Shown: positions 40,811-52,400 of the stretch, piece after piece
Position numbering within the stretch: position 1 is the stretch's first letter
How the letters are laid out: every line of letters begins with the position of its first letter
NCBI GenBank assembly: GCA_009617715.1
Contig: VTFK01000469.1
Span: 124,001-188,000, forward strand
Direction: 5' to 3'
Source of the DNA: Plectrocnemia conspersa
Lineage: Eukaryota; Arthropoda; Insecta; Trichoptera; Polycentropodidae
DNA: 64,000 bases
The notes under the pieces: model-generated
The model's database searches: none
What the model was told of the DNA's origin: nothing
Seen by the model: the letters and a program-made list of their open reading frames with translations, nothing else
Position numbers and translations under genes: made by a program

Positions 40811-43399
40811 ATTTATAATTCTAATAAAGTATAAATTTTTGCTGAATACTAATTTTTAATATTACTTTTATTCTGAGTGTAGAGTTTTATTATTATTAAT
40901 AATAGCAATAACTAATTCCTAAAAGCTTTATTGCTGATTTTGGATCTTAACGACTGCATTCGTACATCCGTTCTATTATATTATATAATATAATACTATC
41001 ACACGACAATGCGAAAGCACCTCTGGGAAAGCGAAAAGTCGCATTAGACGTAATGCCAAGAACAGAGTTCATTCATAAGATTGGACTCACAGTCAGAAAT
41101 TTCACTTTCGTATTCTTGAAGGCCACATGCAGGTCGAGAGTGAATTTGGTCCAGGTAGTTCGTTGTTCGGTGGATTAATTGCACACAGTAAACTGGCTCG
41201 GAAACTAGTTTGGTGAGGAGAAAGAACGGTTTTCGGAAGCCCTCTTTGGACTCGCGAACGATTATTGCAGGAAATTACAGACATTGTTTTATTTAATGCA
41301 TTATGCAGCCGTAGAAAGTATTTTATTTTAAATATTTCAAGGTAATATTTTAATGTAAATATCTTGAATAAATAGAACAGTAAAATTGACTGGTAAAATT
41401 TAATGACGGAAAGTTTTACTATCATTTTTAACGTATGAAATATTGTATGTGTATCTTTAAGAATATACTAATGGGTACAAGTCTAAAATAATAACATTGC
41501 TGTGTTTAGATTTAGCCAAAGTTAAGAGTGACTTCATCGTGCAACGAATACATATTTTTTGGATACGAATTTTATTACATTTATTAAGAAATTTATGATC
41601 CAGCAAAAATATGAAATACATTATAGTGAATGTAGAGATTCACCGATGCGTTAACATGTGGAAAATAAAATAGTAAATTGCGAAACAAATATTACGTGCA
41701 AATACACGCAGGATTTTTTTTCATAATTAAAAAAATGTAGAACTATATTATTGTTTATAACAAAGCACTTCATTGTCGAAAATATTATATTGTTTTTTAT
41801 CATAAATCCTATCATTATATTTTTTTTTGTATAAAGCAAGATTGATGGTTGGTTAATGATCATTGCGTTGCTAAGATTTTTATTTTAATGATATTAAATC
41901 CCTTAAAAGGCGTTTATTAGAAAATTACAATCTAGCTAACATACTAGCTAATAAAAAATATTTTTCTAAGTAACTTGCTCAGGTACATATGTATTACATA
42001 GCTTGCTTTATTTGTCATTTAACTTAACATTATTACGATTGTATCAATTTGTGTGGATTGGTTCTTTTCAGTCTTCTGGTTAGATCTTCCACGTTGAGGA
42101 GATGAACGTCCTTAGTACTGACAAGATCCTTTAGCCTTGATGTGATAGGGAAAATTTCTTAATTACTTCTGGTATTTTCTTTATCACTCGTTTCGTTGGA
42201 GATCCGCGTTTCATATGTACTATAATACGTTAAAAGCATACCGAAATACATTATTTGTAAGATCTCTTGATTTGATGGTACAACGTAATTCAGGTAGAAG
42301 ACTGCGTTTATTTTATCGTTCAATTTTTGTGACAGGTGTTTAAATACGCGTCCCGTGATTACATCGTATCCAGTAGTTTTCTTAAAATTGCTTTCATTTG
42401 TGAATAAATACTACCATTTTTAATACGATTTTTAATTTAAAATGTATTTTTAATCTTGAATTTATTAAAATAATCATTAAATCGGAATGAATTAGAATTG
42501 TTATAGAATAATTTTAAATGTGAGAAAAATCTTATCGTTATCATTATCATCATCATTTCTAAAAATTTACTACCGTGTCATTCCTTAATGTTGATTTCAC
42601 CTGCCGAGAATGGACAATTAACCCAAAAGTAAAGTGCAAGTGATTTATGAGTTTCTTAATATTATATAATATTTCACTTCAATTGAAGGATCTATCCTAA
42701 TCCCATAGTCAATAGATTGAGACGTTTTCTAATCAGATGAAGCAACTGTTCAAGAAAAGTTTTTTTGCTTATACAAATAATTACAAAATGACATCAATCA
42801 ATCCTAGTTAAATTAGGAGTCTTGAATAAGTATTACGAAATATGAATTCTGTAAGATAAGTGTTTTAATGTTTTTTTTTAAATTACCAGTTTGGAATATT
42901 ATATGAGTAGACTGTGTATTTACTCAACTTATTAAATAAAACTAATTAAATACGCCAAAGAAAGAATATATAAATAAAGACAATTATATAATAATATATT
43001 TTTTCAGAACTGTCTGCATTTTAACAGAACGAGTTGCATCTTTTCATATGTACATACATACGTTTTCTCATCGAATAACCTGTTTCTCTACTCTACGCCT
43101 TTCCTAGTATATCTCGAGTTCAATATCGCTACTGCATTTCGAGATAGATCTAATGTTTTAAAGTCGTATCAAATACATACATACATATTTATCTGATTTA
43201 CGGAGGAATACTATAATACTTTGGGGCTAATACGAGTAGAGTTGAGTTGCATTATATAGACTTTTCGGTCATGGGGCTTATTAGACGGCTCACATTAAAT
43301 TTGTGTACTTTCTGAAGTTGAAGATTATTTTTTTTAAATTTTCGAAATCAAAGAGTCAAGGCTAAGAAGCCATACGGAAGTGGCTTATGTATTTTGTGA
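40811..43399. other. Intergenic DNA with a GC-richer island at 41000-41290
   Basis: The island includes a minus-strand frame (41287-41102: SVISCNNRSRVQRGLPKTVL...) without recognisable domain. It could be an exon, a promoter region or an old element. The rest is AT-rich and unassigned. Confidence 0.35.
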
Positions 43400-44150
43400 G
43401 TGCAGTCGATATCGGATTTCCTTGACCTGCAGGAGGATCTCAGTTCTTACGCCTTTCAGTATAATGAAATGTCACACAATTTCATTATCAAAGCACTTGA
43501 AGCCGTCGTAATACTCCTACCATCTCGGTGGATGTATTCTAGCAAGACTTTTCTTTACTAAGAATCTTGGTGTGACGTTTGAAAAGCACTGGAAATTTAG
43601 CCTGACCATTGCAGAGACACACTTATATTGAAAAATACGCGCTACTTTAGGAATATTTTAGTATTTCGCACTCTTTATGATGCCCTGATCCGCAGCATAC
43701 TGTAAATTGACAATTATATAAATTTCTAGCCATATAAGTCAGTGCAATAAATTGCAGTTTGAAATATGTACTTTCGGTATTTATACTTTAGGAAAATCGG
43801 GCATCATCTGTTCCTGTTTCTCAGAGCTTTAATTTTAGAAGTACTGCGATACGTACAAGTCACAGAAGTAATAAGTTTTAAATATAAATAAATGTAATTA
43901 AACTTTTTTTTAAATTTATCAGAGGCATAGTTGACAACCCTTTGGTGCTTGAGCAGCTCCAAATGTGGGCCTAATTTTTCGTTCACGCATTGGAAGTTGG
44001 TTCAGTTTGTATTGTACAATGTACACCTGTTGAGGTGATTTGTAGTTGTTCTCTTTGATTGTTTTGATTTTTTTATTTTATTTATTTTAATGTTTAATGC
44101 TTTTTGTTTTAATGTTAAGTCACAATGTTTTAAATAATAATAAATAAATA
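43400..44150 (+). mobile_element. Jockey-clade LINE fragment (family 1, copy 2)
   Basis: Aligns by eye with 56.1-57.04 kb: 'cttgacctgcaggaggatctcag', 'gtcacacaatttcatt', 'aagaatcttggtgtgacgtttga', 'gcactctttatgatgccct', and the 3' UTR 'acctgttgaggtgatttgt..gttaagtcacaatg' with an (AAAT)n tail. It is truncated at the 5' end and decayed. Confidence 0.75.
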
Positions 44151-47100
44151 AATTTAATAAATATTTTTTTCGACAATTCAATATTTTTTGCCATGCAGTA
44201 TTTTTGATAATTAAATTTTTTACTGTCTTTCAACCAACTTATTTTAAATGATTAATGCTAAAAAATAATATTTGCTAAGCATTTAATAAAATAAATCATA
44301 TTAAAAGTAATTATTATTAAACGCTGTTATTAAACGTACTGCTTCTGTAGTTAATGGTTAAAATTTAATAATATGCTTTAACCGCGAAGAAAACGGCCGT
44401 CTAACGAATCGTTTGTCATTTTGGTGAAATGAGTGGAATTTATTTATGATTACCATTATAGTGTATAGAAATAACTGTGTAACACGATTATGGTAAAAGT
44501 AGTGACAATCGAGCTGCTAGTAGGCTAACCACGATTTCGCGAGCCTTTATATCAAAATAACAATTGCAAATGTGAGAATTCATCGGTCAAACGCAATGTT
44601 ACTTTCTTCTCCTTATAAGTCAACAGTTGTAAAATAACGTAATCCACAATACATTTGGTAAATTATCATATATACATGTGATGAAAGCAAAAGCGCTATA
44701 AAATATAAAATTATAAAGGAAACGATTATTAGATTTTTTGCATGTACGTTATAATAAATTAGTAAAGGTTCTGTTGAGCATCCGGTAGATTTCCGGAGAA
44801 TGATGATCGGTAATTTTTTATTATGAATCGACGTTCTAATTGAACGCGTTGATAGATATATTAAAAATAATTGTTTAATATTAACGGCATTGATTGAAAA
44901 ATCATTTCCTACGTAAAAAAAATAATGCAAAAATTTAGGAAAGTAATAGTAATTTCTATAATATGAATAGTAAATAGCAGAAAGCGTATTATAAATTTAC
45001 GTTGTTTATATTTGATATTTTACTATAAAAAATATCAAATCAAGAATTAAATTGTACGAATATTTTTAAATCCTTAAAAACGCTGCAATGTGTCAGATGT
45101 TTTAAAATATTAATGCTTTCTTGAAAGTTTTTAATAGAAGTCGTTGTATATTACCATTACAACAAATTGTTTACTAATTTCTCAACTATATCTTTGATAA
45201 ACTAAGAACTACATTTAAATCATCACATTATATTTTTTTATTTTTACCAAAAATATCCTAACAAAAAAGAAGGATTAGACGGTATGCTTTTTGAAATGTT
45301 ATCTTAAGAACAACGTATTAAAAAAATTTAGTCATTAAATATATAAACAAATAATTAGTAAATGTTACAAAAAATAAAAGTAGTAGATATATTTGATATA
45401 TATTATATAAAGATTGCTATAATAATATATTTTATTATTATACTCATATACAATATATTATATTCGTTTATATGTATTTTTTTTTATCAGATTTTCTCAA
45501 AAATTCTCGAGAAAATCTAGAATTGAAAATGTGAATGCTCATTTTTCGAGAAATGAAGAACATCGAGAAACCATAATGCCTATTTGCAATGCGGTACTAT
45601 ATAATAAATGAATGGCCTTTAGCGATTTGCACGAAGATAATTCTCCCATTTTCTGCGTATTTAATGCGTAGGGAAAGTGACTATATAAAAGGGATTGTAG
45701 TTACTAGAAACGTTGAAAGAAAAATTAAAATTTAGACATCTCTCGTAATATAAGCGGTAATCTAAAAAAATAATTCTTTAACTCAAATAGGGTGTAAGAA
45801 TTTTTTTATATGTCATAATAAAACAGGAAGCATTCTAATAAATAAAAAATACAAAAATTTTAATAAATCAGGAGTAACAAATTTCTTGTGGCAAATGACC
45901 CAAAATAAACTATACTTTTGCTGAAAATCACCATATAAATTTTGATACAAGTAAAATTTTAGACAAAATGAAAAATAGCACTAAATAAAAGAGACGAAAT
46001 TTCTTACATTCGCATATATACATATTTTTTTAATAAAAAAAAAGCTTACTAAGCTTTTTGAGATGTAAGGGCTTGCGTATCGCATCTCTTTTCTCGACGT
46101 TTCGACATCTTTTTGGGCATAACTTTGAGCTTATCTGAGCCGTTGCAAACTTTTCAGCTGCGTCAATAAAAATCCAACCAATTATTTAAAATATTATTGA
46201 TTAAACCTTTCATATGCCCAAATGTATTTAATTATCGTAATTATATATTTTTATTTATTGAGATAAATAAATTACATTACAAAAAATAATATTTTTTTAT
46301 AAAACAATAAATCTTTCTTTTAAAGTTTCATTTTAATTAAATTATTTGTATCTAAACTCACGCGCGTTATTATTATCCGCCTGCATCTCACATTTTCCAT
46401 TAGAAAATGACCATCAGTTGCGTGTTAAATATTTATAAATAAATAATTACGAACAAATAAGAGGACAACACAACTTTCGTTCGAAATCGAACAAATCATT
46501 GGTTTATAATAAAATTTAAATATTCGCCATATAAATTACTTTTAACTTTCATCTTGTTAATTAACAGGAATTCGAATATGCAAATGCTTAAAATCCTAGA
46601 TGTCATAATATATTAAAAATAATAATATTTTAAGTAAATAATAAATACAATTTATTAAAAGGAATAAATGCGTTGTTAGTCTGTTTTGAAAATACATAGG
46701 AATGAAAATAAATAAAAACACCACATGAAAGCTCGTTATGCTTGTTAGGTATTATATTTTATCCGTCCCTCATTTAAAAGTTCACGTTGAGCCAGCTGGA
46801 GATGAAGGCGAAATGCATTCAACTTTTATCGTATTACTAATATTAGTTTTTTTGTATAATTTTGTAGCTATAAAAAAGTTTATTTTTTAATTTTGTTGTT
46901 ATGTTTAATGTGATACATAAATAAAAAGTTCTTGTCAATTAAATTTTTACATTATCTTTAACTATTTTTTGAGATATCTCAAAAGTTAAGTTTCCTTAGA
47001 ACAATACAAAAAAAATAAAAATTTTCTATCAGTAATTTAAATACGATTTTTGAAAAAAAAATACTATATGTTTAATCTTAATAATTTACAACAATTATCA

Positions 47101-47260
47101 CATTTTAATTTAAAAATAAGTAATAACTATTATATAAAAAGTGATGGGTAATACTTTCATACAAAATGTAATATTATTGTAAGGGTATATAAAGTTTTTA
47201 TATATATTTTCCAATCAATTGACTTTAAATATTCTAATAGCCACCCTTTTTAATTTTATT
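44151..47260. other. AT-rich intergenic DNA with an isolated TATA box
   Basis: A strong TATA-like CTATATAAAAGGG at 45681-45693 has no convincing open frame downstream. A small GATTTTCTC/GAGAAAATC inverted repeat is at 45490-45517, and a GC-richer patch is at 46060-46170. No gene is supported. Confidence 0.4.
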
Positions 47261-47264
47261 TTTC

Positions 47265-47900
47265 GTCTGGGAAACGTTGCAATCGAAATAAATGATCGGA
47301 AGGAGCGAGACCTGAAGAATATGGTAGACGAGATAAAACCTTCTAGCCAAGTTTTTTTAATTTTATGGAGAGTCAATTTCGTCACATAGGGGCGCGCATT
47401 GTCGAGTTTATTTATTTAATTTGACGGATATTTTTTAAAATTATTTATTTAATCGATTTAGCTGATTACAATATAACACAATCCCTTTACAATCGCATCA
47501 TACACACAACATAACTAGTTTATCCAGGCTTTGATGTAGGTTTTACTACTTTTGGATAACCACTGTCTTCTTTAATGATTGTTTTTGTATATTACCTGTT
47601 TCTCATCTTAGATTATCAAATGATAGAGAAAAGTGGAATCAACTTCAATATCCAAAACTCTCGGGATAAGCCCAGATTGTTTTTTGCTCAGTTTGTGTAA
47701 AAGCCATAGCTTGTCACTTAGCCTTTCCAATCTTCTTAATGTGTCTGTTGATTTGGACTGGTTTAGTTTCGATCATTTGATGGAATTATTAACTAGGATT
47801 TGTTTTCATTTCTGCAGCCAGGATATCATCATATCCAAGACTATTCTTACTATAATAAATTTCCGTTCGATTCATATTGAATCATCTTTGACATTTATGG
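47265..47900 (-). pseudogene. Mariner-like transposase remnant
   Basis: On the minus strand, frame-shifted: INRHIKKIGKAK (second HTH), then equivalents of the HELS..RLxIS region, a TSKPG segment, a gap, and LDNARPYVTKLTLHKIKKTW, the second catalytic Asp block (usually HDNARPHVA). A frame-shifted PYSSGLAPSD-like end follows. It is the same broad kind of mariner as the copy at 5.4 kb. Confidence 0.65.
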
Positions 47901-48700
47901 ATATATATATTAAATCACATATTTTTACCACAAATATTTTTAGTTGTAGTTAGCAATTTTTTTAAAATACCGGAATATATACAATAATTCAGGTGTGCAC
48001 CAACACGACTGACTATTAAAACTTAAATTTATAAAAACGACATTTCTTTCAGGATTACCTAATATTTTTCTGTCAAGTAATATATTATAAAACTAAAATA
48101 TTTTACTTTAAATTAATTATTTAGAGCGCAATTTTAAATATATTTTAATAATAGAATAAATAAAAAAACAGATATACGATTATATTTAATATAATAAAAT
48201 TAGTTTTACATTGTGTTCTTTTTAATAATATTATAAATAATATATAGCTATTCTTTAGAAGTAGTATAGAATATTTTAAATATTAAAACGGTAGCAAATA
48301 AATCACTTAATTAATTAAAATTAATGCTTCTAATAAATATATTTTTTAAATAATATCTAGAAATATTGCCAATTAAAAAAATGTAGCTTAGTAATTAAAA
48401 AAATTGCACTGTACATTTCCACGTATTCAAGACGCTCAATGTAATTCGTGCATTGTTATCTAATCGCGTTATCGCTTTCGCCGATGATCTCAGATGGTCA
48501 TTGTCTTCGATGTTTCTTATATTAATATATACGCATACAAATCTGTAAAATGTATGTATACATACACATAATAATACACCGGTGTGTAATTACCTTCACA
48601 GCCTTTTGATCGATTTCTTTTTCGTTTGGAATTTTCGCAGACAATTTTTTTACAGGACCGAGCCTCTGGCTCTGGGCCTCAAAAAGAGGGGTCGTTACTT
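47901..48700. other. Upstream region of the Gly/His-rich gene
   Basis: AT-rich down to about 48400, then GC-richer from 48415 to the core promoter. This stretch probably contains its enhancers, but no specific site is claimed. Confidence 0.4.
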
Positions 48701-48704
48701 TCGC

Positions 48705-48741
48705 ATATAAAGAGATGGTGGCCCACCTCGAACATCACTCT
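48705..48741 (+). promoter_or_regulatory. Core promoter of the Gly/His-rich gene
   Basis: ATATAAAG (48705-48712) is followed about 30 bp later by an initiator-like ATCACTC (48734-48740), which would start the transcript about 46 nt before the ATG at 48782. Confidence 0.65.
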
Positions 48742-48781
48742 CGTTCGACACTCACTCGCGAACAAACGCATCCAGCAAGCA

Positions 48782-48799
48782 ATGGCATCGTACTTTGGT
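48782..48799 (+). CDS. Gly/His-rich gene exon 1 (MASYFG)
   Basis: An 18-nt coding exon ending at donor gtgagt (48800). Confidence 0.88.
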
Positions 48800-50582
48800 G
48801 TGAGTACTATTACTAAATACATACTAGACATTTATTTTTATATCTATATAAAATCTACAGCGTGCGTTTATTTATAATCGATCTTTGGAAAATAAAATAG
48901 TAGTTAATATAATAACATATAATATAATATTAACGTGTCATTTTGTTGTTATTTTTATATTTACAGTTGATTTGTGCATTCATTGCGATCATCTCCTCGA
49001 CCTATGCAACATTCGGAAAGGAGCAGTAAGTATTTTTTTATTTATTATAATATAAGCGGCGTTTTATTGAATTTAATTTTGCACTGCGAGTCGAATCGCG
49101 CATCAAAAACGCAAGTTTTACATTTTTAAAAGTGTTTATTTTTAAGTGATAAATTGAACTATAATTACCGTTTAGCTTAATGTGTCATCTTAAAGAGTAT
49201 CTTTCACGCATTTTTGTTTCTCGACGTTCCTAGTGATATACATGACTTTCGATCCGCTATAGTGATCTCATAATATGAAAATATTACTCTCTCCTTTAAC
49301 ATCCTTCTTCAGCATGTTAATATAAAACCGTGTCTTTCTAGTTTTATTAATTCAATGAGAATATTGAGTAAAATAATGATACATTTATGTTATTATTTTC
49401 TTTGTCATTTGATCACGAGCTCAAATTCGCCATAAATGCAACGGCCAATCTTTAGATAGAATTTGTATTTTATTAGTTTGAAAAAAACAATAACTTTCTC
49501 TTTCTCCTTTGTCAAATAGCTCTTCTATCTAGATTAATGTGATGTCATAATACTATGAATATCATATTCAAGTGTGTGTTACATGAAGATGTTATTCATA
49601 GTATTAAATATAATATAATACATAGATCAATGCATTAGATTTCACATGATTTTTTTATTGTTGCAGTGTTCATATTCGTGTGATCATACCGGAGGAGCAC
49701 CATGATATCCACCATCAAAAAGAAGTCATAATCCACGATCACGGCCATGACGATCATGGTCATGGAGGAGGACATGGAGGCGGACATGGAGGCGGTGGCG
49801 GCGGCGGCGGCGGATCATTTGAAGGTCTCCACGGAGGATTCATAGACCATTTGTCAATGGGTGGATTCGGAGGTGGTCATGGGGACTTCGGCGGTGGATT
49901 CGGGGGTGGATTCGGAGGTGGACACGGCAGCAGTGGAGGATTCGGCGGTGGATTTGGAGGCGGGTATGGCGGTGGATTTGGAGGCGGACACTCTTCGGGA
50001 GGACACGGCGGTGGATTCGGAGGACACGGAGACGTTTCAGGCGGTAGCAGTTTCAGCGGTGGACACGGAGATATCTCCGGAGGTGGACATGGCGGCGGCG
50101 GCTACGGTGGTGGACATGGAGATGTTTCCGGAGGCGGACACGGAGGTAGCAGCTTTGGGGGTGGACACGGTGATGTTTCCGGAGGACATGATAGTTATAG
50201 CGGCGGATCGGTTGGAGGTGGATATGATTACAGCGCGGGAGGACATGGAGGAAGCAGCGGAGGTCTCGGAGGAAGCAGCGGAGGACACGGAGGAAGCAGT
50301 GGAGGACACGGAGGAAGCAGTGGAGGACACGGAGGATATGATTACAGCGTAGGGGGTGGTAATGGAGGCGGTGGAGGTGGTCACGGAGGATACGACTACA
50401 GTTCAGGCGGCCATGGCGCTAGCTTCGGCTCAAGCGGACACGGGGGTAGCTCTGGTGGTGGATTTGGCTCGAGCGGCCACGGAGGTGGCTTCAGCTCAGG
50501 CGGTCAGGATTCCTATAGTTCAGGGCACGATTCCTACAGTGCCGGAGGATACGGCGGTTCAAGTCATCATCACAAAAAGTAA
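48782..50582 (+). CDS. Secreted Gly/His-rich protein, probably cuticular (three exons)
   Basis: Exons 48782-48799, 48967-49025 and 49667-50582 join in frame to 993 nt, giving 330 residues plus stop. The start MASYFGLICAFIAIISSTYA is a clear signal peptide, giving a mature protein beginning TFGKEQ or close to it by prediction only. Then comes HVHIRVIIPEEHHDIHHQKE, a His/Asp-rich stretch, and about 250 residues of Gly-rich repeats (GGHGG, GGFGGG, GGHGDVSGG, GGSSGGHGGS) ending SSHHHKK. Proteins of this composition occur in insect cuticle and other extracellular matrices. There is no chitin-binding R&R domain. The start follows a TATA box and Inr. Intron positions match the gene at 59 kb. A recognised name is not available. 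Confidence 0.92.
48967..49025 (+). CDS. Gly/His-rich gene exon 2 (signal peptide)
   Basis: The acceptor is ttacag. It encodes LICAFIAIISSTYATFGKE and leaves CA at donor gtaagt (49026). Confidence 0.92.
49667..50582 (+). CDS. Gly/His-rich gene exon 3 (repeat domain)
   Basis: The acceptor is ttgttgcag at 49658-49666, and the stop TAA is at 50580-50582. GC-rich codons mark it sharply against the AT-rich surroundings. Long open frames in other phases and on the minus strand over 49.86-50.65 kb are shadows of this repeat. Confidence 0.95.
50245..50340 (+). repeat. 24-bp coding tandem repeat
   Basis: About four units of 'ggaggaagcagtggaggacac', encoding GGSSGGHG, differ by a few silent or single changes (one unit has Leu for His). 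Confidence 0.85.
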
Positions 50583-50820
50583 ATGGAAGAGAGCTATAGA
50601 AATACTGCTCCCTTCAAACTATCAGCATTTTGCTTCGTCATTCTTCAGCTAGTATTATATTAATACGAAAATGAACGCCACATTTTCTCAGCATTTTATG
50701 ATCGGGGAATATTCCCGGTGAATTACGTTACTATTTTATAATTTGTAAATAATTGTTATTTTTTTATATATACATATACATGTATATATATACATACATA
50801 GTATTTAAACAAACGTTTTT

Positions 50821-50826
50821 AATAAA
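50821..50826 (+). terminator. Poly(A) signal of the Gly/His-rich gene
   Basis: The AATAAA about 240 nt after the stop is the first in the 3' flank. Confidence 0.6.
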
Positions 50827-51176
50827 ATATTATTGTTGTGAAAAATATAATCTTTTATTAAAAAAACTATATGTATCGGCTTTACATGGTTAAGAATATT
50901 AAGGGCTAACTAAATTCACCACCCGTTAAGATTTTTGGGTATTCAATTTTGATAAATGATACAACATACATACATTTATATACATGACAATACGTTGCAA
51001 ATGGCTAAGGCATCCTATTTTGTCAAATTCTTAAATTTAATACAGATGACATTCGTTAGCATATATTCTTTCTTAACGTTTCGAAAATATTCCAAATTTC
51101 ATATATAAATTTGAGCAGCTGATGGCAGACAAAAAAGGTAAACGAAAATATATTATTATATTTAAAGGCTCGTCAC

Positions 51177-52083
51177 TAGAGTCTCCAATTACTCGAACCT
51201 TCAACTACTCGAGTATCGAATATTAAAATTTTAAAATACTTGAGTACTCGAGTACTTTCGAGTATTTAGCAAATGTAGCAAAATAGCTATTATTCATATT
51301 CGTGCACATATAAATAAATAAATAAAATACTTAGTATGGTAATTTTTACAGTTATTTTAACTTCACGAACATACTTTATAAAAACAATAATGCAAAAAGT
51401 GTCTCGAATTTAGTATTACTGCTAACTTTTGGTTTTATTATTCTCGTTATGGTAAAAACCCTTTCCGTTGCTGTTGATGTTGGTCTTATTGTCATTAACG
51501 CGTTGGATAAGGCTTCTAATTTATATCTGTTCGCTTTTTATAGATATAAAATTTTTTGAACTCTTTTTTTATGTTCTCTTCTTTCATTCCCTTCTCTGCT
51601 TTTCTCTTATTTCCTTCGACTATTGACAAAATAGCATTTTGTAATTCTTCTTGAATAGATTTTTTTTCTTAACAATATACAATATTCTACTCCTTCTGAT
51701 TAATGCGAAGAATTTAAATCTATATCCTTCGAAGATGTATTTGGGTGAATCCTTTTTACTCTAGAGCTAAACGGTTCGCAAAGAACTGACTTTACTTTAA
51801 ATGCCTTTAAAACACACAATTGTTTTGATTTATATTTATCACTTTACGCTACAACTGCATAGTCATAAAACCTAATTTTTTTTTTTTGATATTTCATATT
51901 GTTCATTGCCATAAATTAGATAAGTCGGGACTGTCAGTTTATTTTTGTTTCTGAAATATTTCAAAATTTTGTAATTTCGAGTATTAACCGAGTAATTTTC
52001 AAAATACTCGATTATCAAGTCCTTGAAAAATAGACAAGTATACTCGAGTATCGAGTACTCGATTACTCGAATTGGAGACTCTA
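51177..52083 (-). mobile_element. hAT element copy C (TAGAGTCTCC family)
   Basis: 907 bp with the same ends, flanked by perfect 8-bp duplications CTCGTCAC (51169-51176 and 52084-52091). It lacks two interior blocks present in copies A and B: about 45 bp before 'cactttacgctacaac', and about 150 bp after 'gtcgggactgtc'. It keeps the minus-strand dimerisation segment. Single-base differences are more numerous than between A and B. Confidence 0.93.
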
Positions 52084-52179
52084 CTCGTCACCCATTCAAA
52101 GATTTAGGAACCTCCAGATCGTCAATGAAAAAAAGAGAAGGGGAAGTTTTTGGTTTAGATATCCATAAAAAACAAAACA

Positions 52180-52400
52180 AAATACATGGAGCGAAGCCAG
52201 ACCAGCCTAAATATGAAAAAGTAAAATAATTTCCATATCTAGGATCCTCAACCTTCAAAAAATATTAAAGAAGCGATTAAGGCGCGGTTGCCTGCAACAC
52301 CTGCAGATAAGACCCTGTGTCTCCCATAAAGATAAGGTCTGTCCCTAGCAGAGGAAAATATTCTGGCCAAAAATCTAGAGGACACAAAAGGCTTGATGAT
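52180..52400 (+). mobile_element. LINE post-RT scrap
   Basis: The translation gives GAKPDQPKYEKVK, stop, FPYLGSSTF, a short FxYLGSxI-type block with following 'gcgattaaggcgcg' (EAIKAR-like). It is weak but parallel to the 35.1-kb fragment. Confidence 0.4.

Noticed and set aside
50037..50384. Ser/Thr/Ala-rich open frame on the minus strand and long alternative frames over 49.86-50.65 kb
   Set aside because: They are shadows of the GC-rich Gly repeats. Only the frame joined to a signal-peptide exon by matching splice phases is real.
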